A stretch of DNA of 45,966 bases, taken from positions 1-45,966 of the forward strand of contig DAAP01000021.1 in the NCBI GenBank assembly GCA_001701165.1, in the 5' to 3' direction. Shown here piece by piece: positions 8,642 through 17,164 of the stretch (positions within the stretch are counted from its first letter, which is position 1; every line of letters starts with the position of its first letter). Position numbers and translations under genes: made by a program. The stretch is from Bacteroidales bacterium H4 (GTDB lineage Bacteria > Bacteroidota > Bacteroidia > Bacteroidales > Muribaculaceae). The notes under the pieces are model-generated. The model saw only the letters and a list, made by a program, of their open reading frames with translations. It did no database searches and was not told the DNA's origin.

Positions 8642-9412
8642 ATGATAGTCTTCTGTTTTTCAGCAACGGGCAATTCTCTTTCTGTGGCGCGGCATATCGC
8701 TCGAACTCAGGCTGATAGCCGCATCATAGGCATAAGAGAGGCGCTCGAGACGCCGTCTGCCGTATGGGAGGATGATGCCATAGGTGTTGTCACGCCTACG
8801 CACACGGGGCGTATGCCGGCACCGGTCGAGCGATTTTTTGAGACTGCGGATATTCGCACCGACTATCTCTTTGTGGTATATACTTGTGGGGTGACACCGG
8901 GCCTCGGGGTGAACATTGCCTGCCGTCAAGCACGCCGTCGCGGCCTGCAGGTTGCATATGCCAATAGTATCAAGATGGTGGACAACAACTTTATGCTCTA
9001 CAATGTACGCCGACAAATCGAGACAGCCGATGCCAAGGATATACCCGGCCACACGGCTGCCATCGCTGCCGATATTGCCGCTCGACGTCATTATATTGCG
9101 CTGCCATCGGTCGCAGATCGTCTTATGGGAATATGTATGAAAGCGATGCCATCCTTCAAGGGCTTTTATCGTCAGTATCGGTGCGACACGGGGCGCTGCA
9201 ACGGTTGTGGCATCTGCGCCCGTATATGTCCGGTGGGCGCCATCACTCGCGACGGGGACGGACATCCGGAATGGAATCGCGGATGCATACGCTGCACCGC
9301 GTGCTATCATAATTGTCCTCAAAGCGCTATCACACACGCACATATCAAGGGCGGATATTGTCAGTTCCGCAACCCGGATGTGACCTTGCGCGACCTTATT
9401 GATAAGGATTGA
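8642..9412 (+). CDS. EFR1-type flavodoxin/ferredoxin fusion protein
   Basis: A 256-residue cytoplasmic electron-transfer protein of unknown partner. The N-terminal half is flavodoxin-like, with the FMN-phosphate loop SATGNS at residues 7-12. The C-terminal part carries two [4Fe-4S] ferredoxin motifs: Cys186, 189, 192, 196 (CNGCGICARICP) and Cys215, 218, 221, 225 (CIRCTACYHNCP). This order is that of EFR1-family proteins in anaerobes. The start at 8642 is fixed by the flavodoxin motif immediately after it, and the promoter ends at 8637, so the mRNA is probably leaderless. It is divergent from the beta-barrel gene and convergent with cdd; no clear terminator is seen in the 117 bases between. 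Confidence 0.9.
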   Translation: MIVFCFSATGNSLSVARHIARTQADSRIIGIREALETPSAVWEDDAIGVVTPTHTGRMPAPVERFFETADIRTDYLFVVYTCGVTPGLGVNIACRQARRRGLQVAYANSIKMVDNNFMLYNVRRQIETADAKDIPGHTAAIAADIAARRHYIALPSVADRLMGICMKAMPSFKGFYRQYRCDTGRCNGCGICARICPVGAITRDGDGHPEWNRGCIRCTACYHNCPQSAITHAHIKGGYCQFRNPDVTLRDLIDKD

Positions 9413-9529
9413 CGTCCCCGTTCCACCTAAAAAAAACGAAACTGCCGCCGGGCATTGCTGCAGGCCGTTATGCAACCTTCGGCCGATGTCCGGTGTTTTA
9501 TTATATGATTGACTCGGCGGCCGCGTGCC

Positions 9530-10006
9530 TTAAAATTCCGAGAACGCCAGCGGCAGCAGCGAGGCCACCGACGGCAGACGGTATACGCAGTTGCGTCCGG
9601 CCAGCCATACCGGTACGGGATGTTTGGCCAAGACCTCATATTCTAATAAAGCCTGACGGCAGACGCCGCAGGGCGACACCGGGTCGGCGACAAAATCACC
9701 GTCTTCGGCGCGTGCTGCAATTGCTATTGCCTCGAAGCGTGCTTCCGGGTAATTGGCGTGTGCATAGAAGCAGGCCGAGCGCTCGGCACATGTGCCGGCA
9801 CTGAAGGCTGCATTTTCCTGATTGGCACCCGTGATGGTCTCGCCGTTGTCCAGCAGGATGGCGGCGCCGACACAGAAGTGGCTGTAAGGTGCATACGAAT
9901 GATAGGTGGATTGGCGGGCCTTTTCCACGAGGGCGCGGACGGCATCGTCAGGCAATTCATCGTAGCCGTAGCAGACTACGGGGACAGTGATACTGATGTC
10001 TTTCAT
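9530..10006 (-). CDS. cdd: Cytidine deaminase
   Basis: The enzyme deaminates cytidine and deoxycytidine to uridine and deoxyuridine in pyrimidine salvage. The 158 residues fit the homotetrameric bacterial type. The zinc site is visible: Cys73-Ala-Glu75 (GTCAERSA; Glu75 is the catalytic proton shuttle) and Cys113/Cys116 (SPCGVCRQ). The substrate region YSHFCVGAAIL precedes it. Start at MKDISITV (10006); an upstream extension has no family similarity. The leader from the TACATTTG box (10147-10140) is about 130 bases, long for such a gene, and contains a duplicated 12-bp motif. Confidence 0.94.
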   Translation of the reverse strand: MKDISITVPVVCYGYDELPDDAVRALVEKARQSTYHSYAPYSHFCVGAAILLDNGETITGANQENAAFSAGTCAERSACFYAHANYPEARFEAIAIAARAEDGDFVADPVSPCGVCRQALLEYEVLAKHPVPVWLAGRNCVYRLPSVASLLPLAFSEF

Positions 10007-10086
10007 TGTGTCTGTCGAGAAGAGACGGTGGTTGTGATAGGTTTTTGGCCCCGGCCGAGACAATGATTGCGGCGTACGGGATGCGG

Positions 10087-10128
10087 CCTTGCCGAGGCCG
10101 TCTGCACGCCGCCACGCCTTGCCGAGGC
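10087..10128. repeat. 12-bp direct repeat in the cdd leader
   Basis: CCTTGCCGAGGC occurs at 10087-10098 and 10117-10128, 30 bp apart, each able to form a small CCT/AGG hairpin. It lies between the cdd promoter and start codon. Function unknown. Confidence 0.6.
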
Positions 10129-10139
10129 GAAACGGGCTG

Positions 10140-10147
10140 CAAATGTA
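10140..10147 (-). promoter_or_regulatory. -7 promoter element of cdd
   Basis: TACATTTG on the minus strand; about 130 bases upstream of the cdd start. The -33 element is not clear. Confidence 0.5.
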
Positions 10148-10616
10148 CACATTTTTCGTTAAAGCCCGGCATTTGTACGCCTAAAAATTGTACACTTTCA
10201 CATAATCGGCGTGCGCGGCGGTGTTCCGACCGTACATCTCATTTCGCTTTAATCCGAGTCCACTCTTCTCTGACAATTGCCATAAACCTCGGCATCCCGA
10301 TAAACACGAGCGATACCAATGCGTAAGCAGACGATAAGATTCCAAAGTCTGGCAAGACAAAAACGGCAATCAATCCGCGATGAAGACCTACGACTATATG
10401 CGGAAACAGACCTTAGCTACGGAGAAACCGAACTCAGTTAATATCCAAAATCGAGTCACCCAATTTCAGGAACGGACACACTAATGTAATTTTACGTTAA
10501 TATAATTTAACAAACATACGCTAATTCAACTAAATTCCGTATATTTGCAACTATTATCGGCTCTATCTGAGCTATGTTTTGGCGTACAGCTTCTTAATTG
10601 CCTGTATGCCAAATAA
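10148..10616. other. Region between cdd and the BREX operon
   Basis: No certain gene. A 40-codon frame starts at ATG 10319 and ends before 10443 (begins MRKQTIRFQSLARQ, charged); it may be a remnant or chance. From about 10480 the DNA turns strongly AT-rich and holds the BREX promoter. This is the probable left edge of the acquired island; no integrase, tRNA or clear flanking repeat is seen. Confidence 0.45.
10540..10547 (+). promoter_or_regulatory. -7 promoter element of the BREX operon
   Basis: TATATTTG matches TAnnTTTG in an AT-rich stretch. The -33 element is not recognisable. The predicted leader is about 65 bases to the TTG start at 10617 or about 120 to the GTG at 10671. Confidence 0.6.
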
Positions 10617-13169
10617 TTGTACGTAGCAAGAGGATGGGTTCTAAAAACTATAAACTTTGAACGCGGAAACGTGCGACGAATCGAATGGGATAAAGAGAGC
10701 GGCGGAGTGCTGCTTACCCCTAAGGTAACCAAAGATACCTTAGGCATTTCTCCTCGTCCTGTTTGGTTTGAAGAACTTGATCTGCTCGGACTTGATAAAC
10801 TTGGATATACCTATCCGCGAGTAGAAGCCCCGCTAATGTGGGCTATCAACAAGCAATATTTCTATCGTGGCGAATTGATGTTTGAAGCCAAAGGCGCAAA
10901 CATCTATGATGCGCCTTCCGTAATATTTCAAAATGGCAAAGAATCGGCAGTTCTCGAGCCTGTCGATATGGAGCTTATGTTGCATCGCAACAAAGATGAA
11001 ATGTTCCTCATCGAGAATGAAGCCATAGAATTCATTCGAGATACGTATACTGCCTATGCCGGCGTTAATCGTGCTCACGATACAATCAAAGCCAATCAGG
11101 AGATAGACTATGAAGCGCTTGCAGAGCGTGCCGAAAAGCGCACCAAGCAAAAAATGGCTGTGGTGAAAGAGGACTGCGACAGTTTTGATGTAGTGCCACT
11201 CGATGCCGCTAATGCGGCCGGCAAACGAGTGTTGCTGTCAACGCGCATCGATCGCTTTATTGCTTCGTTTTCGGGAGGCAAAGACTCGCAGGTAGTCTTA
11301 GACCTCGTGACACGAGCAATACCGCCAACTGCGTTTCAGGTGATTTATTCAGATACCGGCTACGAACTGCCGCCATCGCTCGAACTCTATGAGGACGTTA
11401 AGCGATACTATGGCGAGCGTTTCCCATCGCTCAAATTCTCCACCGCTCGCAATCACGAGTCGGTGTTGAATTATTGGGATAAAATAGGTACACCATCAGA
11501 CACGCACCGCTGGTGCTGCTCCGTGATGAAAACTGCACCGCTCTACCGCATGCTCAAAGTTGACGGCAACAAGCAAGCACGAGTGCTTGCGTTCGATGGT
11601 GTCCGTGCCGAAGAATCGACACGACGCAGCGGATATAATCGCGTCGGAAAAGGGAAGCATATAAACGTGTTTAACGCACACCCAATTCTTGATTGGAGTG
11701 TAACGGAAGCATTCCTATATATTATGCTTCACCAACTGCCGAACAATCCTGCATACAGACTCGGATTCTCACGAGTAGGATGCGTGATATGTCCATTTGG
11801 CTCGGATTGGTCAGATTTTCTTGTTGGTAAATTATATCCAGATTGTAGAAAGCCATTCTTGGATAAGCTACATAATTGGGTGGGAGTTTCTGGTATAAAA
11901 GATGTCGATACTTTTATAAAGACTCGCAGATGGCACATTTCCGCTTTAGGTAGCCCGGAAATTAAGGATCTTGAAAAGGTTCTTATCAGTAGTGCTAATC
12001 ATACAACTAAGATAACTCTTTTATCGCCTTCTTCAGATTTTTTTGAGTGGCTGAAGGTAATGGGGTCATACTCGATTGGGTATGAAAAAAAATCTTTCAA
12101 TGGCTCTCTAAAATTAGGTAAAGACATTATACCTTTTGAGGGTATAAAGAGGCCAAACCGAATAGAAATTACATTCTTTACCGAGAACAAATCTTTTGTA
12201 AATAACATCATTCGTATAGCAAATAAAGCTGCGTATTGTGTTAATTGCGAAGTTTGTGAAGTTCAGTGCCCTACGGGAGCATTACATATTCTTCCCAAAC
12301 CATCTATTGGCTCACAATGCGTACACTGTTTGAAATGCTTAAACTGGCATGAAAAAGGATGTATAGCAGCCGACTGCTTACGAAAAATCTCAGGAAAAAT
12401 TAAAATGAGCACATCGCTATCAATCAAAGGCTATAAAACTTTTGGATTGCGCGATGAATGGGTTGACGAGTATGTAAGTGACCCCGATAACTTTTGGGAA
12501 AGCACATTACTTGGTACAGCAATGTTTGACTCATTCAAAGCTTGGTCAAAAGATATAGGTATACTTGACGCAAAAAACAAATGCACCGAACTTGGTGGAA
12601 TTTTGCGGAACATATACAAAGAAAATCCATCACTCTTCTGGGAAATCGTATGGATTAACTTAACATATTCATCGTTTATTGTTAATCGCTTTACCTCCTT
12701 AATAAAGCCCGGTACATTTTTTGACAAAAAGTCTCTGGCAGATACAATCAGCGCAAGTGAAAGTGTGTCATCGCTTACAACATTAAATAATGCCGTTGGA
12801 GCATTGATGGATATGTTTAAGAATTCTCCTATCGGAGAAGGACTAGAGCAGGGACTCACCAGCGAGAAGAAAAGATTACGTCATTCTTATGATGATTTAA
12901 GCGCTGAAGCATTGGCATATTCTCTCTATGTATATGGGGAAAAGAATGATACTCTTGAATTTAGAGTGTCCGATTTATATCAGCCAAATGTTGAGTGTGG
13001 CCCATATATTGAATTCGGCGTTTCCAAAAATGCAATTTTGAAAAAATTGCGTTTCCTTTCATCTGACCCTGATAGAGTTTTAATTGCTGAGCTGAATATG
13101 GGATTAGACCATATCACGCTCAGATCAGATTTGAATTCTACAACCGTCCTTGAGTTAATAACTAAGTAG
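10617..13169 (+). CDS. brxP: BREX type 4-like PAPS-reductase/ferredoxin protein (BrxP-like)
   Basis: 850 residues if TTG at 10617 is used. Residues about 25-150 form an N-terminal domain of its own. A PAPS-reductase/ATP-pyrophosphatase domain (about 210-400) has the PP-loop SGGKDS (219-224) and a Cys set W299-CC and G-CVIC (C300, C301, C389, C392), like the Fe-S site of APS reductases and DndC. A ferredoxin-like part follows, with Cys541, 544, 547, 551 and Cys568, 571, 574, 582. The C-terminal 250 residues are unassigned. In BREX type 4 a PAPS-reductase gene takes the place of the PglX methylase. The likely role, by analogy with DndC, is sulfur activation for DNA marking (inference). The start is uncertain: TTG directly follows an in-frame stop, and GTG at 10671 fits too. 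The stop overlaps the next start (TAGTG). Confidence 0.85.
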   Translation: MYVARGWVLKTINFERGNVRRIEWDKESGGVLLTPKVTKDTLGISPRPVWFEELDLLGLDKLGYTYPRVEAPLMWAINKQYFYRGELMFEAKGANIYDAPSVIFQNGKESAVLEPVDMELMLHRNKDEMFLIENEAIEFIRDTYTAYAGVNRAHDTIKANQEIDYEALAERAEKRTKQKMAVVKEDCDSFDVVPLDAANAAGKRVLLSTRIDRFIASFSGGKDSQVVLDLVTRAIPPTAFQVIYSDTGYELPPSLELYEDVKRYYGERFPSLKFSTARNHESVLNYWDKIGTPSDTHRWCCSVMKTAPLYRMLKVDGNKQARVLAFDGVRAEESTRRSGYNRVGKGKHINVFNAHPILDWSVTEAFLYIMLHQLPNNPAYRLGFSRVGCVICPFGSDWSDFLVGKLYPDCRKPFLDKLHNWVGVSGIKDVDTFIKTRRWHISALGSPEIKDLEKVLISSANHTTKITLLSPSSDFFEWLKVMGSYSIGYEKKSFNGSLKLGKDIIPFEGIKRPNRIEITFFTENKSFVNNIIRIANKAAYCVNCEVCEVQCPTGALHILPKPSIGSQCVHCLKCLNWHEKGCIAADCLRKISGKIKMSTSLSIKGYKTFGLRDEWVDEYVSDPDNFWESTLLGTAMFDSFKAWSKDIGILDAKNKCTELGGILRNIYKENPSLFWEIVWINLTYSSFIVNRFTSLIKPGTFFDKKSLADTISASESVSSLTTLNNAVGALMDMFKNSPIGEGLEQGLTSEKKRLRHSYDDLSAEALAYSLYVYGEKNDTLEFRVSDLYQPNVECGPYIEFGVSKNAILKKLRFLSSDPDRVLIAELNMGLDHITLRSDLNSTTVLELITK

Positions 13170-13606
13170 TGAATACCTATGCATTAGATATGTATCGACA
13201 AATGTTTGCCTCTTTACGGAGAGGCAACATTAAAGGCGTGTTTTCTAATGCAAAACCAATATTCTTACTTTCAATCATTGATTATACAACCCATTTAGAG
13301 AGTCCAAACCATTTTGTATGGGGCGACAAAACATTTGAAAATATCTATATCTCAAATTTTAGGGTGTATGACATTGCAGATCCAACGCCATTTTGGAAGC
13401 CGTTTTATTATATGTCTTCCGAACCATTCTATGATTTGATTTGGCAAGAACCGCCAAATGAAAAAGCGATAAGACATCCATCAGGAAAAACACTTAAAGA
13501 CTTTTTGTCTTTTGCGAAGCTTGATGACGAATTATGGGAATTGTTACAAGACCCGGGAAATAGGGAATACCTGCGAAACTGCATTATCAAACACTATCTT
13601 TCATAA
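13169..13606 (+). CDS. Stand-alone sulfur-binding-domain-like protein in BREX operon
   Basis: This 145-residue protein begins with GTG sharing one base with the brxP stop, so translation is probably coupled. The pattern resembles the N-terminal domain of HNH restriction enzymes of the ScoMcrA/SBD group: KPIFLLSIIDY (29-39), a Pro-aromatic stretch PFWKPFYYM (74-82), then AKLDDELWELLQDP (116-129) and NREYLRNCIIKHYL at the end. In that family the domain recognises phosphorothioated DNA and is fused to a nuclease; here no nuclease domain exists. I infer a DNA-sulfur reader serving the neighbouring PAPS-reductase BREX system. The fold match is by eye and the sulfur-pocket residues are not verified. 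Its DNA is AT-rich, like the distal half of brxP. Confidence 0.65.
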   Translation: MNTYALDMYRQMFASLRRGNIKGVFSNAKPIFLLSIIDYTTHLESPNHFVWGDKTFENIYISNFRVYDIADPTPFWKPFYYMSSEPFYDLIWQEPPNEKAIRHPSGKTLKDFLSFAKLDDELWELLQDPGNREYLRNCIIKHYLS

Positions 13607-13615
13607 AGACAGACG

Positions 13616-16600
13616 ATGGCCACGACATATAATGATATAATCAAAAAGCGCCCCGGTAGAGCAGCTTATAGTATCGAAGAAGAAAAAGACGGACAATGGG
13701 AGTCCTTTATTCCGAACGAACAATTTAACACGGTGCTCAGGACCGTGCTTCGGTCGGTACGAGGCAACGACATAGATGCCCACAAGTCTTTTTGGATAAA
13801 CGGCACATACGGTACCGGGAAAAGCCATGCCGTAGCCGTAATCACTCACTTGCTTTGCGACCCGGTGGACAAGATTCAAAATTGGGTAAATTACGAGTAC
13901 AAAGAAGAAAAGTTCAGGGTCATTCGCGAAGCGATTTTTTCGCTGCGTCAAAACAAGCGCTTGTTGCCTGTGAAAATCGAGGGATTGTGTGATATGTCGC
14001 ACGTGTCCGACCTGCCGTTAGTACTTCAATCGGCCGTCGTTAAAGCGCTCAATGAGCAGGGACTTGAGTTTGCAGTCGCTACCGACTTCGATGAGTTGAT
14101 TTCCCACATCCGAAATAACGGAGTGATATGGGACAACCTTATTGACCGCAATCTGACACTCAAATCGGTTGCCTCGACTCGTGACAAGTTGATTGCAAAG
14201 CTTTTGAGCAAAGATATGGGCACTTACCAAAAAGCTAAAGATGCCCAGCGAGCTGCGAATCTTGCAATCGTTTTCAATACCGACAACGTAGGACAATGGC
14301 TCATCGAAGTGCAAGAAATGCTTCGAGCCAACACCGATTACAAAGGATTGTTGATACTTTGGGACGAGTTTACCGATGTGATGGAGGACTCTATCGGCGT
14401 GCCGGTGCTCAAAGCCCTGCAAACCATTGCGCAAAAGTTTGCGAACAAAGAAAACGATAGTTTCTTCTTCCTCATTTCGCACCCGTCGGCATTTAACAAA
14501 CTCGGAAACGAAGAAACGAAGCAAACCGATGGACGCTATCACCGCATGAAGTACAATATGGAACCGGTGTCGGCGTTCAAGATTATGTCGCGCAAACTGG
14601 AGATTGTTGATGGTCCGCGTCACCAATCAATGTGCGACTATTTCTATGGTACAAATGGTCAGTTGCTCGACCTCTATACCGCAACATCGAACGACCCTGC
14701 CGAAACTCGCAAGGACTTGCAAAACCTGTTCCCGATACACCCGGCTACCGCCAACCTTGCCACACACTACGCAACAGTGGTGGGATCATCGAGCCGAAGC
14801 GTGTTTGAGTTTATCGGTCAGAACGATGCGATGGAAGAATTCTTCGCAAGCGAAGAAGCATTTGCCAACCGCGAGACAGTCACAGCCGACTATCTTTGGG
14901 ACTTCGTGCTCAAAGTGTTCCAGGAAGATGTGCAAAACTATGGAGCAGTAACCGAGCGCTTCAATAACTATCGCGCCCACCTCGAAGCAGCCGGCCCGGC
15001 AGCGCTTGCTGTGTTCAAAGGAATTTTGCTTCTCAATGCCTTTAACAACATATCAGGCGACAACAATAACGACCTTGTAACCCCAAGCGAAGACAATATC
15101 ATAAATCTTTTCTTGGGTACACAATATGAACCGGAAGTAGAAGATGTGCTCAAAATGTTTAATGACGAGGGCATCATTCAACGAGCACCGGGAGGCTTGT
15201 ACTCTGTACAATTCTCCGCACTTCCTTCACACGAAATTGAAGAATTGAAGCAATCGCTCAAAAACGATTCTTCAAAATTCCTTTACATCTCCAAAGTGCT
15301 TCAATTTGGAGATACTGCTGCAAACTTCTTTAAAACAAAATGCGTGCAGAAAACCAACCGCGCTTACACGTTTAATTTCTATTCAGAGGCATCAAACGAC
15401 AGCCTGCTCAAGGACTCTATTAAGCGTGCAAAGCGTGAGGCAAACCCCAGCGATTTATTCTTGGCATTGATGTACTCCAAAAATAACGCAGAGGTGGCTC
15501 ACTTGCGTCAGGTAGCCGATGAAACATCAAAGACCGTGCTTAACGGCGAAAAAGATTTTGCCGACATAGTCTTCATTGTTTTCGACTCTCCATTCGGAGA
15601 TAAAGAATATGAGCGCTTCATCGAATATATGGCAAACTACTCGGCGGCACAGTCGCACGGATTCCTTGACCAACTAAACGTGCATCGCGAGTACGCTATC
15701 GAGATGATAAAAGAGTGGATGCTTGCCACCCAACGCGGCAATGCCATAATATATCTTAATGGCGAGCAGATTCCTATTTCGGTTAAGCACCTTTCGTCGC
15801 AACTCAACAATATCATTGCACCGTTGATTTTCCCCAAAGGTCCGGATGCGATAGAAATGCTTCGAGCCAAAGCGCCGAGTACTTTCTGGAAGCAGCAGGT
15901 GTCGAAAGAGATAATCCGCACATTCGTCTTTGCGACTTCCAAGGCAGAAGCCTTGAGTGTCAATGGCCCGATGAAGCCTGTGCAGTACCTTATACAGGAT
16001 GCTGTTGACGACAACCTCGAATGGCGCCAGGATATACCTGCAGGTCACCCATTTAAGGTAGTATTTGATTTTGTCCAAAACAAAATCAAATATGCCGATA
16101 AGTCTCTGCTTTTCAATTTTGCTGAAAAGTTTGACGACTTGCGCCGTCCGCCCTACGGACTTGCCGCCAACTATGCTTCGGCAGCAATGGTTGCATTTGC
16201 GCTACGCCCATGGGTCAACAAGATTTTTGACACGCTCGGCAAACCGCTCGACCAAATGCGTATCGTTGACGCCGTGAGTGAGCTGTTCAATGTCTGGGAC
16301 AAAGGAAAATCTTCCAACAAACTCAGCTTCAAATTCCAAACGCCGGAAGAGGGTAAATTGTGTAAAGCGCTTGTTAATACACTCAAGCTTAACAGGTTGA
16401 GCGGCTACAGCGACATCTCGAGTCTCAAAGACGCTCGATTTGCTATCACAAGCGGACTCCTTGAAGGCAAGGGCTTCCCATTGTGGTCGCTCAAATATAT
16501 GGACGATACTTTCTGCAGCGCACATCCGGCAATCATTATCAATGATGATATACGCCGCCTGTTTGACAATATCGTCGCCATTTGCGCCGAAAAAGACATA

Positions 16601-17155
16601 AGGAATCCGGCACTCGTCAAAGACACGCTCGATCTCATTGATGGTTACCGTGCCGATATTCCTGATATTCTCTCAAAACCAGGCAACTTCGAAAACGGGT
16701 TCTTCAACTTCCTGCGCTCGCAAGAGAGCATAAAGCTGCAAGATTCCGAGCTCGGTTCGGCCTACGACTTTATTAAGAAGCATCTTGAATCAACCGTAGG
16801 TTATTGGTCGGAGAATGAAGTCGCCGTGACTCTGAAAGACTGGCGTATCGCTGAAAACGAAGCCATCGAAGAAGAGCGCCGTCGTCAAGAAGAAGAGGAC
16901 CGCCGCAAGAAAGAGGCTGAAGACCGCAAAAAGCAGGAGGAAGAACTCAAACGCCTTGAAGAAGAAGCCATCCAAGCCAAAGATAAAGCAAAGCAAGAGC
17001 TCAGAGGAAATCTTGCTGCTTTATCAAAAAAGAAAGTTTCGGCTCGCGAACTGATAGATAACGCATCGCGCGATATGCTCCACGACATCCTTGATGAAGT
17101 CATCAATCTTGACTATGAATTTATCGTCGATAAGATTTTGGAACATCAAAAATGA
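13616..17155 (+). CDS. brxC: BREX large ATPase, BrxC/PglY-like
   Basis: 1179 residues, the usual size for BrxC/PglY. Walker A GTYGTGKS is at 63-70 and Walker B LLILWDEF at 245-252, so it should bind and hydrolyse ATP (P-loop AAA-like). The middle has no named motif that I can see. Residues about 1080-1130 are a highly charged coiled coil (repeated EEERRR/EEDRRKK pattern). BREX systems always contain this protein; it is essential for defence in studied systems, though its exact job is not settled. It follows the sulfur-binding-like gene by 9 bases and precedes pglZ by 9. The BREX type 1 methylase PglX is absent. Confidence 0.88.
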   Translation: MATTYNDIIKKRPGRAAYSIEEEKDGQWESFIPNEQFNTVLRTVLRSVRGNDIDAHKSFWINGTYGTGKSHAVAVITHLLCDPVDKIQNWVNYEYKEEKFRVIREAIFSLRQNKRLLPVKIEGLCDMSHVSDLPLVLQSAVVKALNEQGLEFAVATDFDELISHIRNNGVIWDNLIDRNLTLKSVASTRDKLIAKLLSKDMGTYQKAKDAQRAANLAIVFNTDNVGQWLIEVQEMLRANTDYKGLLILWDEFTDVMEDSIGVPVLKALQTIAQKFANKENDSFFFLISHPSAFNKLGNEETKQTDGRYHRMKYNMEPVSAFKIMSRKLEIVDGPRHQSMCDYFYGTNGQLLDLYTATSNDPAETRKDLQNLFPIHPATANLATHYATVVGSSSRSVFEFIGQNDAMEEFFASEEAFANRETVTADYLWDFVLKVFQEDVQNYGAVTERFNNYRAHLEAAGPAALAVFKGILLLNAFNNISGDNNNDLVTPSEDNIINLFLGTQYEPEVEDVLKMFNDEGIIQRAPGGLYSVQFSALPSHEIEELKQSLKNDSSKFLYISKVLQFGDTAANFFKTKCVQKTNRAYTFNFYSEASNDSLLKDSIKRAKREANPSDLFLALMYSKNNAEVAHLRQVADETSKTVLNGEKDFADIVFIVFDSPFGDKEYERFIEYMANYSAAQSHGFLDQLNVHREYAIEMIKEWMLATQRGNAIIYLNGEQIPISVKHLSSQLNNIIAPLIFPKGPDAIEMLRAKAPSTFWKQQVSKEIIRTFVFATSKAEALSVNGPMKPVQYLIQDAVDDNLEWRQDIPAGHPFKVVFDFVQNKIKYADKSLLFNFAEKFDDLRRPPYGLAANYASAAMVAFALRPWVNKIFDTLGKPLDQMRIVDAVSELFNVWDKGKSSNKLSFKFQTPEEGKLCKALVNTLKLNRLSGYSDISSLKDARFAITSGLLEGKGFPLWSLKYMDDTFCSAHPAIIINDDIRRLFDNIVAICAEKDIRNPALVKDTLDLIDGYRADIPDILSKPGNFENGFFNFLRSQESIKLQDSELGSAYDFIKKHLESTVGYWSENEVAVTLKDWRIAENEAIEEERRRQEEEDRRKKEAEDRKKQEEELKRLEEEAIQAKDKAKQELRGNLAALSKKKVSARELIDNASRDMLHDILDEVINLDYEFIVDKILEHQK

Positions 17156-17164
17156 CGATGATGT

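Noticed and set aside
10181..10369. A 62-codon minus-strand frame between cdd and BREX
   Set aside because: No promoter, composition or family support.
10617..13169. Assignment as DndC of a classical Dnd phosphorothioation system
   Set aside because: No DndB, DndD, DndE or DndFGH-like genes; neighbours are BREX-type (PglZ, BrxL), and the protein is larger than DndC.
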